A stretch of DNA of 64,000 nucleotides from Macrostomum hystrix (lineage: Eukaryota; Platyhelminthes; Macrostomidae). The notes beneath the pieces are model-generated. The model was given only the letters and a program-made list of their open reading frames with translations. It made no database searches and was not told the DNA's origin. Shown piece after piece: positions 11,557 to 22,794 of the stretch; the stretch's first letter is position 1; every line of letters starts with the position of its first letter. The DNA lies in the NCBI GenBank assembly GCA_950097015.1, contig CATNEN010000002.1, forward strand, positions 6,899,501 through 6,963,500. The letters are read 5' to 3'. A program made the translations under genes and the position numbers.

Positions 11557-12773
11557 AAAACCAATATCCCCCAAGCAGCAGAGAACTAATTCCCCCCCTG
11601 CAGCAGAGATCTAATTCCCCCCAGCAGCAGAGAACCAATTTCCCCCAGCAGCAGAGAACTAATTCCCTTCAGCAGCAGAGAACTAATTCCACCCAGCAGC
11701 AGAGATCTAATTCCCCCCAGCAGCAAAGAACTAATTCCCCCCAGCAGCAAAGAACTAATTCCACCCAGCAGCAGAGAACTAATTCCACCCAGCAGCAGAG
11801 AACTAATTCCACCCAGCAGCAAAGAACTAATTCCACCCAGCAGCAAAGAACTAATTCCACCCAGCAGCAGAGAACTAATTCAACCCAGCAGCAGAGATCT
11901 AATTCCACCCAGCAGCAGAGAACTAATTCAACCCAGCAGCAAAGAACTAATTCCCTTCAGCAGCAGAGAACTAATTCCACCCAGCAGCAAAGAACTAATT
12001 CCACCCAGCAGCAGAGAACTAATTCCACCCAGCAGCAAAGAACTAATTCCACCCAGCAGCAAAGAACTAATTCCACCCAGCAGCAGAGAACTAATTCCAC
12101 CCAGCAGCAGAGAACTAATTCCACCCAGCAGCAAAGAACTAATTCCACCCAGCAGCAAAGAACTAATTCCACCCAGCAGCAAAGAACTAATTCCACCCAG
12201 CAGCAAAGAACTAATTCCCTTCAGCAGCAGAGAACTAATTCCACCCAGTAGCAAAGAACTAATTCCACCCAGCAGCAAAGAACTAATTCCACCCAGCAGC
12301 AAAGAACTAATTCCACCCAGCAGCAAAGAACTAATTCCACCCAGCAGCAAAGAACTAATTCCACCCAGCAGCAAAGAACTAATTCCACCCAGCAGCAGAG
12401 AACTAATTCCACCCAGCAGCAAAGAACTAATTCCACCCAGCAGCAAAGAACTAATTCCACCCAGCAGCAAAGAACTAATTCCACCCAGCAGTAAAGAACT
12501 AATTCCACCCAGCAGCAAAGAACTAATTCCACCCAGCAGCAAAGAACTAATTCCCTTCAGCAGCAGAGAACTAATTCCACCCAGCAGCAGAGAACTAATT
12601 CCACCCAGCAGCAGAGAACTAATTCCACCCAGCAGCAAAGAACTAATTCCACCCAGCAGTAAAGAACTAATTCCACCCAGCAGCAAAGAACTAATTCCAC
12701 CCAGCAGCAAAGAACTAATTCCCTTCAGCAGCAGAGAACTAATTCCACCCAGCAGCAGAGAACTAATTCCACA
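11557..12773. repeat. 24-bp minisatellite, about 50 units
   Basis: The unit is AACTAATTCCACCCAGCAGC plus AAAG, with G/A variants and some units with CCTTCAG. Because 24 is a multiple of three it keeps frames open on both strands (TNSTQQQR on +, LLLGGISS on -). CAGTAG or CAGTAA variants interrupt the plus frame at 12248 and later, and no start, splice site or conserved domain supports coding. I treat it as non-coding. Confidence 0.9.
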
Positions 12774-13881
12774 GTTCTCTTTAAGCAAAAATTTCGGAAT
12801 CGTAATTCCCTCTAATTCCCTCCACTTCTCTACATTGTTAAAAGTTTTTACAATTCTTAAACCTCCTTCACTAATTCAATACATTTCCTTCTACCTTGTT
12901 ACAATCTGTAAAAACATATATTATGCTTTGCTGAAATAAAGCGTATAATTTTACAGATAAAGTAATAAAACATAGTATACAGCGTCTACACGATATGCCT
13001 TTGCTTGAACTCAGGGGATAGAAGCGTACATTTGTGCATGTGCAGTAGCTAAAAATAGCAGCCAATGAACAGGAAGCGGTGATTTTGAGCCTCACATTTT
13101 AGGCACGCCAAACCCTGCATAGTGGAACGTTCTGCCAGTTGTTATCCAAGCGCTTAGGCTTAGGCCTCCTCCACTTAAATGTACGCACTTTCCCTTCCAC
13201 CGTGCTCGTTTCTCTAATTCCGCCCGTCGCAAACAAGACAGGTGTCAACAAGGCACGTTGGCTCCGTTTCCCTAGGCACCTTGTCAAACTCAACCCTCTA
13301 GTTCCCTCCCTCGCCAATGCACTGCGGCCCAGTGCCCAGACCCATTGAATCTCGGCCCACCCTGGCCCCAACCAATGCCTTCCTTTCGTTTCCATCCTCC
13401 CCACTCCCTCAGCACCTCGTGCAGACCCTCGCGCGCCCGCCTATATTAGCTGCCTCTCTCCCTTGCTCACCTTTCAATCGCTCCTGTCTCCTGCGCGCAC
13501 TCGCATGCGTTAATTATATATATATAAGTACACTCGCCATAAGTTATCGCTCGAGCAATTGAAAATCTATCCACTAGTTCATCCTAGTTCTGCTTTATAA
13601 TTCCTTTCTTAATAGCTAGCTATCATGACTGGACAGCTACATTGTCCTTACCTGGCCTGAGCCGGCTCTGGCTCTGCGATCCGCGTTCGTGCCCACTACC
13701 GGTTCGGCGGTCTGCTCAGCTAAACTAAGCAGCTAAGTATCCATTAATTTATTGTTATTTTTTCTCCCTATTCCTGTGCGCATCCTCCGTGGATGGCTAG
13801 GATTTTTTCGATTTGTTGAGATTCACCTGAGAGAGAGAGACACATTTTAAGGTATATGATAGGAGTCATTTGTTATATATG
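12774..13881. other. interval without a recognised gene
   Basis: 13090-13500 is C-rich on the plus strand with open frames on both strands but no protein pattern I recognise. A TATATATATAAG stretch at about 13517 could be a promoter or a degraded repeat end. Confidence 0.4.
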
Positions 13882-14094
13882 TCATTAAGACTTATCTATT
13901 CTTACAATCCTAGGGTGAGATCTCAGGGTGAGATTTTTCTTATAGAGTGAGACACCACCTTCAAGAGTGACGCATCTTGACCTGAAGCTGGACCGTGTAG
14001 CGATTCTCCCGTAGGTACCATTTGGTACTTAAATCGTAAGGCGATCGTAGCCTAGAACACTCGACAGCAGCAGTCTCACACACAGGATGTTGTT
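13882..14094. repeat. direct repeat block 1, left of the polymerase element
   Basis: About 195 bp starting TCATTAAGACTTATCTATTC and ending ACTCGACAGCAGCAGTC are repeated almost exactly at 18299-18494. A short extension, GTCTCACACACAGGA, recurs at about 18551. The two copies bracket the polymerase remnant in direct orientation. Confidence 0.8.
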
Positions 14095-14628
14095 ATCGGC
14101 AGAACTTACAGAGCTGAGAGAAAAAGCTTGTTGGCATTTTCGGCAAAGTAGTAGGCCTAACTAAATCCTGATTATAATCTAATTATCTATTTATATCTCC
14201 AAACACTCTTGCTAGCGATTGCGATAATACCTAAGCTAAGCAGTACAAAACTAACTGAAGATGAATACACAAACTTTGATTACCTAATTAAAAAATACTT
14301 TTGTAAATGTCTCCAATATAATTATAACATTCACAATCAGTCATAATTAGAACAATGTCTATATTAAAAATAATGAAATACGAATTACAAAAAGACTAAA
14401 CATTTGTCATTAAAGCACAAGTCAAAATTGCGTGATGCAACTACAGCAATCAATATAATTACAAACGCCAATGACCAAATGGTAGCGAACTATATAGTCG
14501 TAATCCACGCGCGCATAGTGTAAAAAAACTAAAGGCCAATTTGCGTTGCTGCAGTAGAAACACGCGTTGCCTGCGGGATCTGATGCTTTGCATTCGCGCA
14601 AACATTACTTGGCGCTTGTGCAGAACTC

Positions 14629-16810
14629 TTAAATAATCCGGGTGTCGAATGTTTTGAGCAACAGTTTTATAGACACCCTTACATCGCGAGATTTACTCTC
14701 GCCAGTAACCAAGAAGGAATAGTTCTTTGGTCGAAAAGCTAGCTCCAAAGGCACACTTACCTTGAATTCCTCCTTCCAGACCAGCAGTCTACCCTTGTTG
14801 ACTGTAGAGTATAACGAATGCGATGGCGGATAGTTGCTAGTATCCAAGAGACCTTGTTCAGCCAAGTCTTTAAACAGCGTCTCGTACGGTGTCTCATTGT
14901 TTCGTCGCATTACGAGAGCTAACATTAGACTATCCGTATATCACCGCCGAGAACGCGCGCACTAGCTAGTGATCGATGCGATTGAACATCATGTTCACCT
15001 TCGCATGTTCGCATGTTCACCTTTTGCTATGTCCAAAATTGCAGCTCCTTTAATAATTGGCTTGTCCAACACTACACGCTTTGGTGCAAAGGAGACTCCA
15101 GCAAAACTGTATAAACAATAGCATCCAGAAAGTTGGCGCTTCCAATATAGCGCTCAAACCGTTCTGCAAGTGAGCACATTCTGTAAATGTTGCAGAAACT
15201 TGCCAAAGAGAGCATTATTTAGCAGCTTGAAAAATCTCTCTCAAACCATGTCTTAGCTGCTTTTCGTTGCTTAATATTGCGCTCAATGTAGGTTTCTTAA
15301 ATAACCAGCTCGGTAAAGCGAATCACAGGATGAACACGCGTCACGCGCATGCCTAACTCTAGGTAAAATCTAAGAGCTCGATGGTGGACAACAGTTCAAC
15401 TTGTGCTGCACTGGTCCAATCAACTTTCGCGTAGGGCTCTTGAATGGTTTTACGTCCTCATAGCATGTTGCATTCTTATGCCGCTCAGGATTAAGTTCAC
15501 GTTGAAGACTAAACCAGTCTGCCTTCATCTGATCTGTTAGCCGCTCTTCGCCAATAATTTCGTGTGCAATGGCTAGGGGCAAATCAGCAGTACTGTCATG
15601 TAGAAAATGCGGATAATACAAATCAACAGCTCCTTGATCGTCTTTGCAATAGTTTACCAGACAATTCAATAATCGGCTTTTTACACTTGGATTCTCAAAA
15701 TAGCCTACCGAGGGACTGTCAAACGGAATCACTGACAAGTCGCTACGCGACAACCAAGCAAAGTCGCCAACTGGCAGCGGTTGAATCATGCAGCTCAAAT
15801 ACAATACAATACAGTGTATTTGAGCTGCATGATTCAACCGCTGCCAGTTGGCGACTTTGCTTGGAGTTTGCATCCAAGTAAGCCAAATAAGTATCTCTAG
15901 GCGCATTCCGTCGCATGTTGCATGTTTCGTCGCACGAAAAATCTGCTTCAGTCTGATCTAAGTGCCTTCTACACTCTTCGACACACGGATTGTTTGCCGT
16001 TGTTATGTGTCGTGTTACAAAGCTGAAACCGCCTCGAATTGATTGCTCAACTTCAGCGTACATGCCAGCGTCGGTAAAAATTTGAATCGGCCGATCAATC
16101 TGTCGCAAACATGCTACCAAGCTAAACATTAGAGCACCTAAAAAGTGACTAGGATCAAGGCGAAACTCTCGCTGTGCTGTCTGACGAAAGTTTTCAAAGA
16201 CATCGCACAAGAGCAAAACATCAAGTTGAATATAGGCGGTTGTATAGTCTCTAAGGTTTTTGCAGTCAAACTCGGTCCATGCTGCATGAGCTCGCTCATA
16301 GTCCACGTCTAAGCAATCTGAAATCGTAGGCATGTTGAAAAAGCATGCCTTGGGTGGAAGACTTGTCACACTATCCAGCTTTTCCTCACAGTCTAGAAAC
16401 GAATAGGGATAGACACCCTTTTGACGAAGAGTTGAAAACTTCAACCTCGGATGTGCATTCATTAGTTCTCGTGTGTGTACCAGCTGATCTGGAAGAAGGC
16501 GATCTGCCAATGTTGACAAGTAGGCAAACGTGTCTTTGAAGCAAATTTCAAACTTGTGAGCCTGATCAGCTGGCTTTACACGAAACATGAGTGAAAATGT
16601 CTTCGGTTCTCGAAGACTGACAATCAGTTCGCTAGGCAGCCGCTGTTGCTGCTGTGGTCTGAATTCGATAAAGTTGACACGACCCTTGTGACTTGATTCG
16701 CGTAGCACAACAGGCAAATCATTAGGAGGAGGTGCAGAGAGCAGGTTTTCAGGCGCAAAGCACTCGCCATGCGAGTGTGCATGCAGTTCCGTCTGACCAC
16801 TGAAAACGCG
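14629..16810 (-). pseudogene. decayed protein-primed-type DNA polymerase B of a Polinton/Maverick-like element
   Basis: Fragments in three frames along the minus strand resemble the polymerase B of Polinton/Maverick elements. From the amino side (16800 to 15900) there is a KGVYPYSFLD-type block, AYIQLDVLLLCDVFENFR (a YxxxD-type exonuclease III region) and GGFSFVTRH. At 15754-15906 the catalytic motif A region is split by a 50-bp inverted duplication. Palm sequence continues in another frame (15370-15770, GDFAWLSRSDL). At about 15050 there is a palm-like DKPIIKGAAILD. Just above 14925 a TDSLML remnant of the YxDTDS motif leads into a C-terminal block (NYPPSHSLYSTVNKG, LAFRPKNYSF). Several frameshifts and stops separate the pieces, so it cannot make a full enzyme. 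No integrase, packaging ATPase or capsid gene was recognised nearby. Confidence 0.75.
15754..15864. repeat. 50-bp perfect inverted repeat inside the polymerase
   Basis: 15754-15803 is the exact reverse complement of 15815-15864, with an 11-nt spacer built of ATACA units. It lies at the polymerase active-site region and shifts the reading frame. A templated snap-back duplication or an assembly artefact could produce it. Confidence 0.9.
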
Positions 16811-16920
16811 TTGTCAAACATTGCACCTGAGGCATTTGATCATTACGGCTGTAATTTGATGAGTAGGTTAATGGTTAATGAGTGAATAGAAAAATTAAAA
16901 TGTGTAATTGTTTTTACAAA

Positions 16921-17259
16921 CTAGGTATATAAGTTTAAAAAAACGAGAGGAAGGATAATAGTTACTTTGTTTTTAAATGAAAGAAATATTGACGGCTTAT
17001 AAAAATCTTCAATAAAACCTACATATAGGTAACTGGTTTGAAGTCTGATTGAGTCGAAATCTATTGCGTAAAGGTTATCATAAATAAAGCGTAAAGCACA
17101 AATTAATTGCCAATTTGACAAGCAACCAAATATTGAAATTTTGCCACTCGGATAAAACTGAACAGTTAGATTGGAAAAGCACGTCTTTAGCATAGTTGGT
17201 CTGTTTCGAAATAATTTGCAAGCACAACATTTTGATTGTAAAATTAACTCGATTAGCAA
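16921..17259 (-). CDS. hypothetical ORF, possible element gene
   Basis: A 112-codon frame lies just upstream of the polymerase on the same strand. Its composition looks protein-like (LTVQFYPSGKISIFGCLSNW, LRFIYDNLYAIDFDSI). The YPSGKISIFG stretch loosely recalls the beta-strand repeat of TATA-binding proteins, but that is only an impression. No splice sites or promoter were identified. It may be another gene of the decayed element. Confidence 0.25.
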   Translation of the reverse strand: MLIELILQSKCCACKLFRNRPTMLKTCFSNLTVQFYPSGKISIFGCLSNWQLICALRFIYDNLYAIDFDSIRLQTSYLYVGFIEDFYKPSIFLSFKNKVTIILPLVFLNLYT

Positions 17260-17578
17260 TCGAAATTCTCACATTGCCTACGATTTACAAGACTGGCGCT
17301 AAATATTAGGAGAACAAGCCACTGGAAACAGTAAGGAAGGACTTGTGAAAATGGGCTTACAGTTTTATCGAGAAATAAAAAATTTAGGAATAACAGAGTG
17401 GCGTGCGAAAGAATTAAGACCTATACAAGCATATGGGAGGCTACAAATAATGAAGTTATTCTGCACAGAGTCACAAAAATGATTTACTCATCTGAAGACA
17501 ATGAATCCGCAGAGTCTGAGTCTGTGTCGTCTAAGAGCTTCTGTGCTCACCAATCGCAGTCTTGATATGCTGATGCAC

Positions 17579-18299
17579 TAAAAAATGTTGCTTTTTGTCA
17601 TTTCTTAATTAAGCTGTGACTGAATACTCTGCCAGGCCTCGACTTGAAATTCTAGTCGGGCACGCCACCAGGCTAGTCGTGTTGAGGCCCATGATCTGAC
17701 CTGGCGAGCCGCACTGCGTATAACGCACTTAAGCCAGTAGCCACGTTTTCTCGTTGCAGATACCGTGTCCTCGGGCCAGCTCTCCTCGATAAAGTTCTCT
17801 AGCTCAGTTAAGAGCTTCACAAGTTGAATCCATTTGCGGTTATTCATCTCTGTCTGATGAAATATGGACTGCTGGCTTCGCATTATCCCGACGATAACAT
17901 AGCTGAATCTGATGAATAAGAAAGAAACAAAAGTTTGTGACTCAATGATTTGGCGAGTTAGTGTAACAATCTCGACGTGCATTAACTCTCGATAAGTGGC
18001 AACTTGCAATGAAACTGATTCAGCATGCCCGTTTCAGAAAGTTGCTGCGCCTTTGAATTCTGACCTGCACACTTAATGAGCAGTTAGTTTGGACTTGGAA
18101 TTTTTTAACAACATGCTAAGGACAGAGATAGAGAGAGAAGAGAGAGAGATAGACTTTGACTTAGAAAATTCCTCGTGCGAGTTAGAACTTGGAAAATTTT
18201 TGGTGCGTTTTGAGTTAAATGTATAGGCATGTCCTATGCGGTACTACCTATGTATTTCTCCATAGGGAAAATGCGTTTGTTTCATATTTTTTATACTAC
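17579..18299 (-). repeat. duplicated block, copy 1, with 134-codon ORF at 17605-18009
   Basis: 17579-18222 matches 19315-19958 at a fixed offset of 1736 with only a few differences; the next roughly 75 bases are diverged copies. The minus strand carries a 134-codon frame in both copies (HVEIVTLTRQIIESQTF, NNRKWIQLVKLLTELENF, WPEDTVSATRKRGYWLK). It is Trp- and Arg-rich with no family I recognise. Conservation of the frame in both copies may simply reflect recent duplication. Confidence 0.7.
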
Positions 18300-18494
18300 T
18301 CATTAAGACTTATCTATTCTTACAATCCTGGGTGAGATCTCAGGGTGAGATATTTCTTATAGAGTGAGACATCACCTTCAAGAGTGACGCATCTTGACCT
18401 GAGGCTGGACCGTGTAGCGATTCTCCCGTAGGTACCATTTGGTACTTGAATCGTAAGGCGATCGTAGCCTAGAACACTCGACAGCAGCAGTCAG
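18299..18494. repeat. direct repeat block 2, right of the polymerase element
   Basis: It matches 13882-14075 in the same orientation, with a few substitutions and short indels. It abuts the end of duplicated block copy 1. Confidence 0.8.
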
Positions 18495-18534
18495 ATCATA
18501 ACCAACTGAGCCTTCAGTTTGGCGGACTGGAACA

Positions 18535-18810
18535 TTAGCTGTTTGCAGAAGTCTCACACACAGGACACAAACCCTTAAAGTTGGCCAGCGGAACTTCGAC
18601 TCCGTCAGGATTTGCTTCGTTCACCATGAAGGTGGCGCACGGGTATGCTGCCTTGATTGTGATCCACTGCTGCTGCCTATTATTCAGCACCTCTTCATCT
18701 GACAATGACTTCGTTAGTCGCACTAACGTTCGTGCATCGCCAATTTCTCGCAGTTTAGTTTCGAGACCTCTTTCGATAAATCTGGATAAAAAGAGAGGAT
18801 TAAAATCCAA
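18535..18810 (-). CDS. hypothetical ORF between the duplicated blocks
   Basis: A 91-codon frame: FNPLFLSRFIERGLETKL, DARTLVRLTKSLSDEEV, then a C-terminal CPVCE. It starts near a change in sequence texture and could be a fragment of an element gene. There is no recognised domain; the single CxxC could be half of a zinc site. Confidence 0.2.
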   Translation of the reverse strand: MDFNPLFLSRFIERGLETKLREIGDARTLVRLTKSLSDEEVLNNRQQQWITIKAAYPCATFMVNEANPDGVEVPLANFKGLCPVCETSANS

Positions 18811-19314
18811 GTTAGACGTTGCTTTAGTTTAGGAAAAAATTATTCGCTAGATATAAAACTACAGCAATTTACAAAATTATAACCTGTACACTTGTGCTGG
18901 TTGAATTGAAGGTAAATATTGAATTGAAGGTTTGTAAAGAGGACAAACTCTAGTTCCGTTCTAAATGCATAGTTTAATTTTGTGTCACTAAGTTCTGCTG
19001 TTTAGGCTCTACAATTTGGTTATATGAGCTGTGAAGGTAGGTTACTATTGACAAATACAAGCTGAGGAAATGTAAAACACATAATTATACTCACCGAAGA
19101 CAATCGACTAAATCCTGATCACAACACTCCAGTTTCTAAACGAGGGAGAACTTAGAACTTAGTTTACAAAAAAAATTTATATGAATTTTTGAATGAAATA
19201 TATTTTGTTAGTGCAAGCATGTCTTAAGCAGAAAGAAAACTTTTGTACTGTGGTAAAGCAGAAATATATTTACAAACTTTGATAAAAATCAGTTATTGAG
19301 TTAATGCAAAATTA

Positions 19315-20037
19315 TAAAAAATGTTGCTTTTTGTCATTTCTTAATTAAGCTGTGACTGAATACTCTGCCAGGCCTCGACTTGAAATTCTAGTCGGGCACG
19401 CCACCAGGCTAGTCGTGTTGAGGCCCATGATCTGACCTGGCGAGCCGCACTGCGTATAACGCACTTAAGCCAGTAGCCACGTTTTCTCGTTGCAGATACC
19501 GTGTCCTCGGGCCAGCTCTCCTCGATAAAGTTTTCTAGCTCAGTTAAGAGCTTCACAAGTTGAATCCATTTGCGGTTATTCATCTCTGTCTGATGAATTA
19601 TGGACTGCTGGCTTCGCATTATCCCGACGATAACATAGCTGAATCTGATGAATAAGAAAGAAACAAAAGTTTGTGACTCAATGATTTGGCGAGTTAGTGT
19701 AACAATCTCGACGTGCATTAACTCTCGATAAGTGGCAACTTGCAATGAAACTGATTCAGCATGCCCGTTTCAGAAAGTTGCTGCGCCTTTGAATTCTGAC
19801 CTGCACACTTAATGAGCAGTTAGTTTGGACTTGGAATTTTTTAACAACATGCTAAGGACAGAGATAGAGAGAGAAGAGAGAGAGATAGACTTTGACTTAG
19901 AAAATTCCTCGTGCGAGTTAGAACTTGGAAAATTTTTGGTGCGTTTTGAGTTAAATGTAAAAGGACTGTCCTATGAGGTGCTGTCTATTTATTTCGCCAT
20001 AAGAAAAACGCGTTTGTTTCATATTTTTCTATACTAC
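19315..20037 (-). repeat. duplicated block, copy 2, with 134-codon ORF at 19341-19745
   Basis: This is the second copy of the 17579-18299 block in direct orientation. The ORF differs from copy 1 at one residue that I can see (SQQSI-I instead of SQQSI-F). Sequence after 20037 is unrelated to that after 18299. Confidence 0.75.
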
Positions 20038-20643
20038 TCCGGTCGCGTGCTGCAGGCCTGTAGCTCTCGAGGGAGGGGTCAGGGTAAGATAAGAGGGGAA
20101 GGAGGAGTGGGGGAGGTTCTGTGGCTTGACAAGGGGCCAAGACACTAGTTAAGCACGGGGCTCGATTTAAAAGCTCACCTAAAGAGGTGGCTTGCACTAT
20201 TAAGGATATCTAAACAGGCAATGAGCCCGTTATTGCTGATCGAGCTTAAAGCTCTAGGCAGTCTAGGGTCTAAGCCCTGAGAGTTAAACTCCTGAGAGTT
20301 GGCGGGGGAGAGTGAAAGAAGTGGCTTCCACGGACAATGGGAAGCGCAGGCGCCGACCTGCCTACAGTGACAATACATGTATCTAAAGGGGAAAGGTCAT
20401 ATAAGCGAGCTGGGCTCGAATTACACTAAAGAAGTGGGGACATAAAGAATTATTGATCACTCATAATGCCCGAGTGATTCCCGATATCTGATCGCGGTTT
20501 GGAGGGGAATTATGACCTAAACTAGTTCATACAGCAAAGTTATGGGCCCGCGATCAGTCATTCCTACTGGGGATGAGACAGATCCAGGGAGATGGCTACT
20601 CGATGGCTACTCAATTCACCGCCGCCCCAAACCCGGCCCTAAA

Positions 20644-20985
20644 ATTGAGACAATGAGACAATGGGGGGCATGAGACAATGGGGGCATGAGACAATGGGGG
20701 CATGAGACAATGGGGGGCATGAGACAATGGGGGGCATGAGACAATGGGGGCATGAGGCCATTAGGGCATGAGACAATGGGGGCATGAGACCATTAGGGCA
20801 TGAGACAATGGGGGCATGAGACCATTAGGGCATGAGACAATGGGGGCATGAGACCATTAGGGCATGAGACAATGGGGGCATGAGACCATTAGGGCATGAG
20901 ACAATGGGGGCATGAGACCATTGGGGCATGAGACCATTGGGGCATGAGACCATTGGGGCATGAGACCATTGGGGCATGAGACCCC
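20644..20985. repeat. 16-17-bp minisatellite (CATGAGACAATGGGGG)
   Basis: About 20 units of two alternating types, GAGACAATGGGGGCAT and GAGACCATTAGGGCAT, later GAGACCATTGGGGCAT. On the minus strand it lies in the presumed intron, starting about 55 bases after the 5' splice site of the exon at 21043. Confidence 0.9.
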
Positions 20986-21042
20986 ATGCTGCCCCCTCCA
21001 TTGATTCAAACATGTAGACAGAAAGAAGTCACAAAAACTCAC

Positions 21043-21712
21043 CTTCGCTTCTTGCTGTCCTGGCACTCTCGCGCCATTTGCAGGACTTGCTTGTGCATGG
21101 CGAAGACTTCCAGAATCTCGACTGCCGTCAGGAGTTCGTCCTCCTGCTTGTCAGCGAGGATTGCGCGATATTCATCGCGTAGCCTGAGGGAGCTCTTGGT
21201 CCAGTCAGCGGTGGATTGTAGAGATTGTAGAGACATCGAGCAGGCGCATCAGACGAGAGAGGTAGCACCGCATCTGCCTGATAGTGGCCGGCTTGTAGCG
21301 GCCGCCATCGAAGCTCCTCCAGTAGATGCACAGGTCATCAATGACCTCTGATGAGGCGTGATCCGCAGGAACTTGCTTCTTGAGCTCCCGAATCTGCTGA
21401 ATGGCAGCTTCCTTCTCAGCAGCTTGCTCAGCACTCCTCTCGGCAGCATGTTGCCTACGGACGTGCGCGTTCAGCAGCTCGGCATTGCTGAAGTTGATTC
21501 CGCAACTTGATTCCGCAAGTTGATAAGGCTGCCACCAAGGACTTGCAGCTTCTTCGTGGGGCAGTGCGCTGTCCAGGGCCAGCTTCTCTAGCTTCTTCTT
21601 GTGCTTCTTGCGTACATGCTGGCTCAGTCGAGAGTTGCTGATGGACTTAGTGCACCCATCGAATGGGCACAGGTAGAGCTTTCCGGCCCTTGGCTTGGGC
21701 TTGGCGGCAGTG
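21043..21712 (-). CDS. C2H2 zinc finger plus recombinase-like segment, one exon with a frame break
   Basis: The minus strand encodes a C2H2 finger (CPFDGCTKSISNSRLSQHV-RKKH, C-x4-C…H-x4-H), a second finger-like NAELLNAHVRRQH, a Glu/Ala-rich helix, then IYWRSFDGGRYKPATIRQMR and CYLSRLMRLLDV. The last part resembles the core-binding N-terminal domain of tyrosine recombinases (inference). At a tandem TCTACAATC duplication near 21230 the frame shifts by one; the new frame (TADWTKSSLRLRDEYRAI, EDELLTAVEILEVFAMHK) stays open to a strong 5' splice site, AAG|GTGAGT, at 21042. So it is a host gene or mobile-element exon with one indel. The next exons, past the minisatellite, were not found. Confidence 0.45.
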
Positions 21713-21807
21713 CTTCATTGTCTGTTGACTCAGGCTCACCAAGCAACAGTTGCAAAAATCCTAGGCTACTCCATGACTGAATTAAAATTGAGACAGATGC
21801 AAAATTT

Positions 21808-22326
21808 GTGCGAATACCTCCGACCTTTAAAGCAAGTACAGACAAGCTCATTTATGCTACGGGCGCTATTGATGGCTCGGGTAGTATGCTTTCACGCCTG
21901 AAATTGATGAGCATTCAGTTGCGTAATAACAAAGAAAACCGCATCACTCGAGCTCAAATCACTGTCTCCCTTATCCCTTTCCCCTTTTTCAAACAACCCT
22001 TTGTGCCAATAAATTCCATTTTAAGGCTGGCTGAGAAATGCGTGTTCCTGGATAAGAATATGCGATTCGCTTTTGGTGAAGATTCATCTTATCGCTCTTT
22101 ATTTATAGGATCCAAAATGGGAGAATCACCGCCCATCCACTCATTTAAAATGATGAGCTTTCAGTTGCGCAATCCCAGAGAGCTCGAGTGTCTCTTGAGC
22201 CTGTTCTGTCGTTCAAAAGACCGAAATTCCTGTCATAATTTCTTCCAAGCATTGACTAGAAATCTAGGACATGAGTGTCTCCTGGTAGGGGTGTTCGAAC
22301 CTGGGGCTTACGACCCCAAACACTGA
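21808..22326 (+). CDS. hypothetical ORF, 172 codons
   Basis: An open frame without recognised domain. It contains a diverged internal duplication of about 30 bp: KLMSIQLRN near 21900 and KMMSFQLRN near 22147. No promoter, splice or poly(A) evidence was found. It could be an exon or a chance frame in repeat-derived DNA. Confidence 0.2.
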   Translation: MRIPPTFKASTDKLIYATGAIDGSGSMLSRLKLMSIQLRNNKENRITRAQITVSLIPFPFFKQPFVPINSILRLAEKCVFLDKNMRFAFGEDSSYRSLFIGSKMGESPPIHSFKMMSFQLRNPRELECLLSLFCRSKDRNSCHNFFQALTRNLGHECLLVGVFEPGAYDPKH

Positions 22327-22794
22327 ACCCGAAACCCGACCTTCGCCTGACTTTCCCCTTCACTGTATCTATTGGTTTTTTGCTTGATTCTTCTCTGGTA
22401 TTTCACAAGAACAAGAAACTTTGCGCTTGTACTTTTAGCAGAATAAAAACGTGTGGCGGCCAAGCCCGCATGCAGCGCCGTCTGCGGAGCAGTTGCACTC
22501 AAACCCCGGCCGCTAAGCCGGGGGTGTTTTGACTCACGCCACGCTCTCGCACCTCCCCACGCTCAATACGCTCGTACGAGTATATAAAGAACTTTTGATA
22601 ATAAATTTGTGTATGCATCTTCCTCGCCGCATTTCATTTTGCGAGACGCTAAAAACGGACTTATAATTCAAAGCTATTTTCAATGTACAATGAAATACAA
22701 TACAATATATATACAATGATATACAATGAGGATAAGAAAAAAGCTATTTCGAAAAAACTTAATGAAAGCAGAAAGCGGCAGAAGTTAGACAGGC

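Noticed and set aside
11532-12788. TNSTQQQR-repeat protein, or LLLGGISS-repeat protein on the other strand
   Set aside because: No start codon context, splice site or domain; stop-bearing units occur in the plus frame; a 24-bp unit leaves frames open by arithmetic.
22500-22535. GC-rich hairpin CCCCGGC…GCCGGGG followed by T-rich sequence, resembling a bacterial terminator
   Set aside because: It lies in a eukaryotic genome with no bacterial-type gene before it; a chance stem is more likely.
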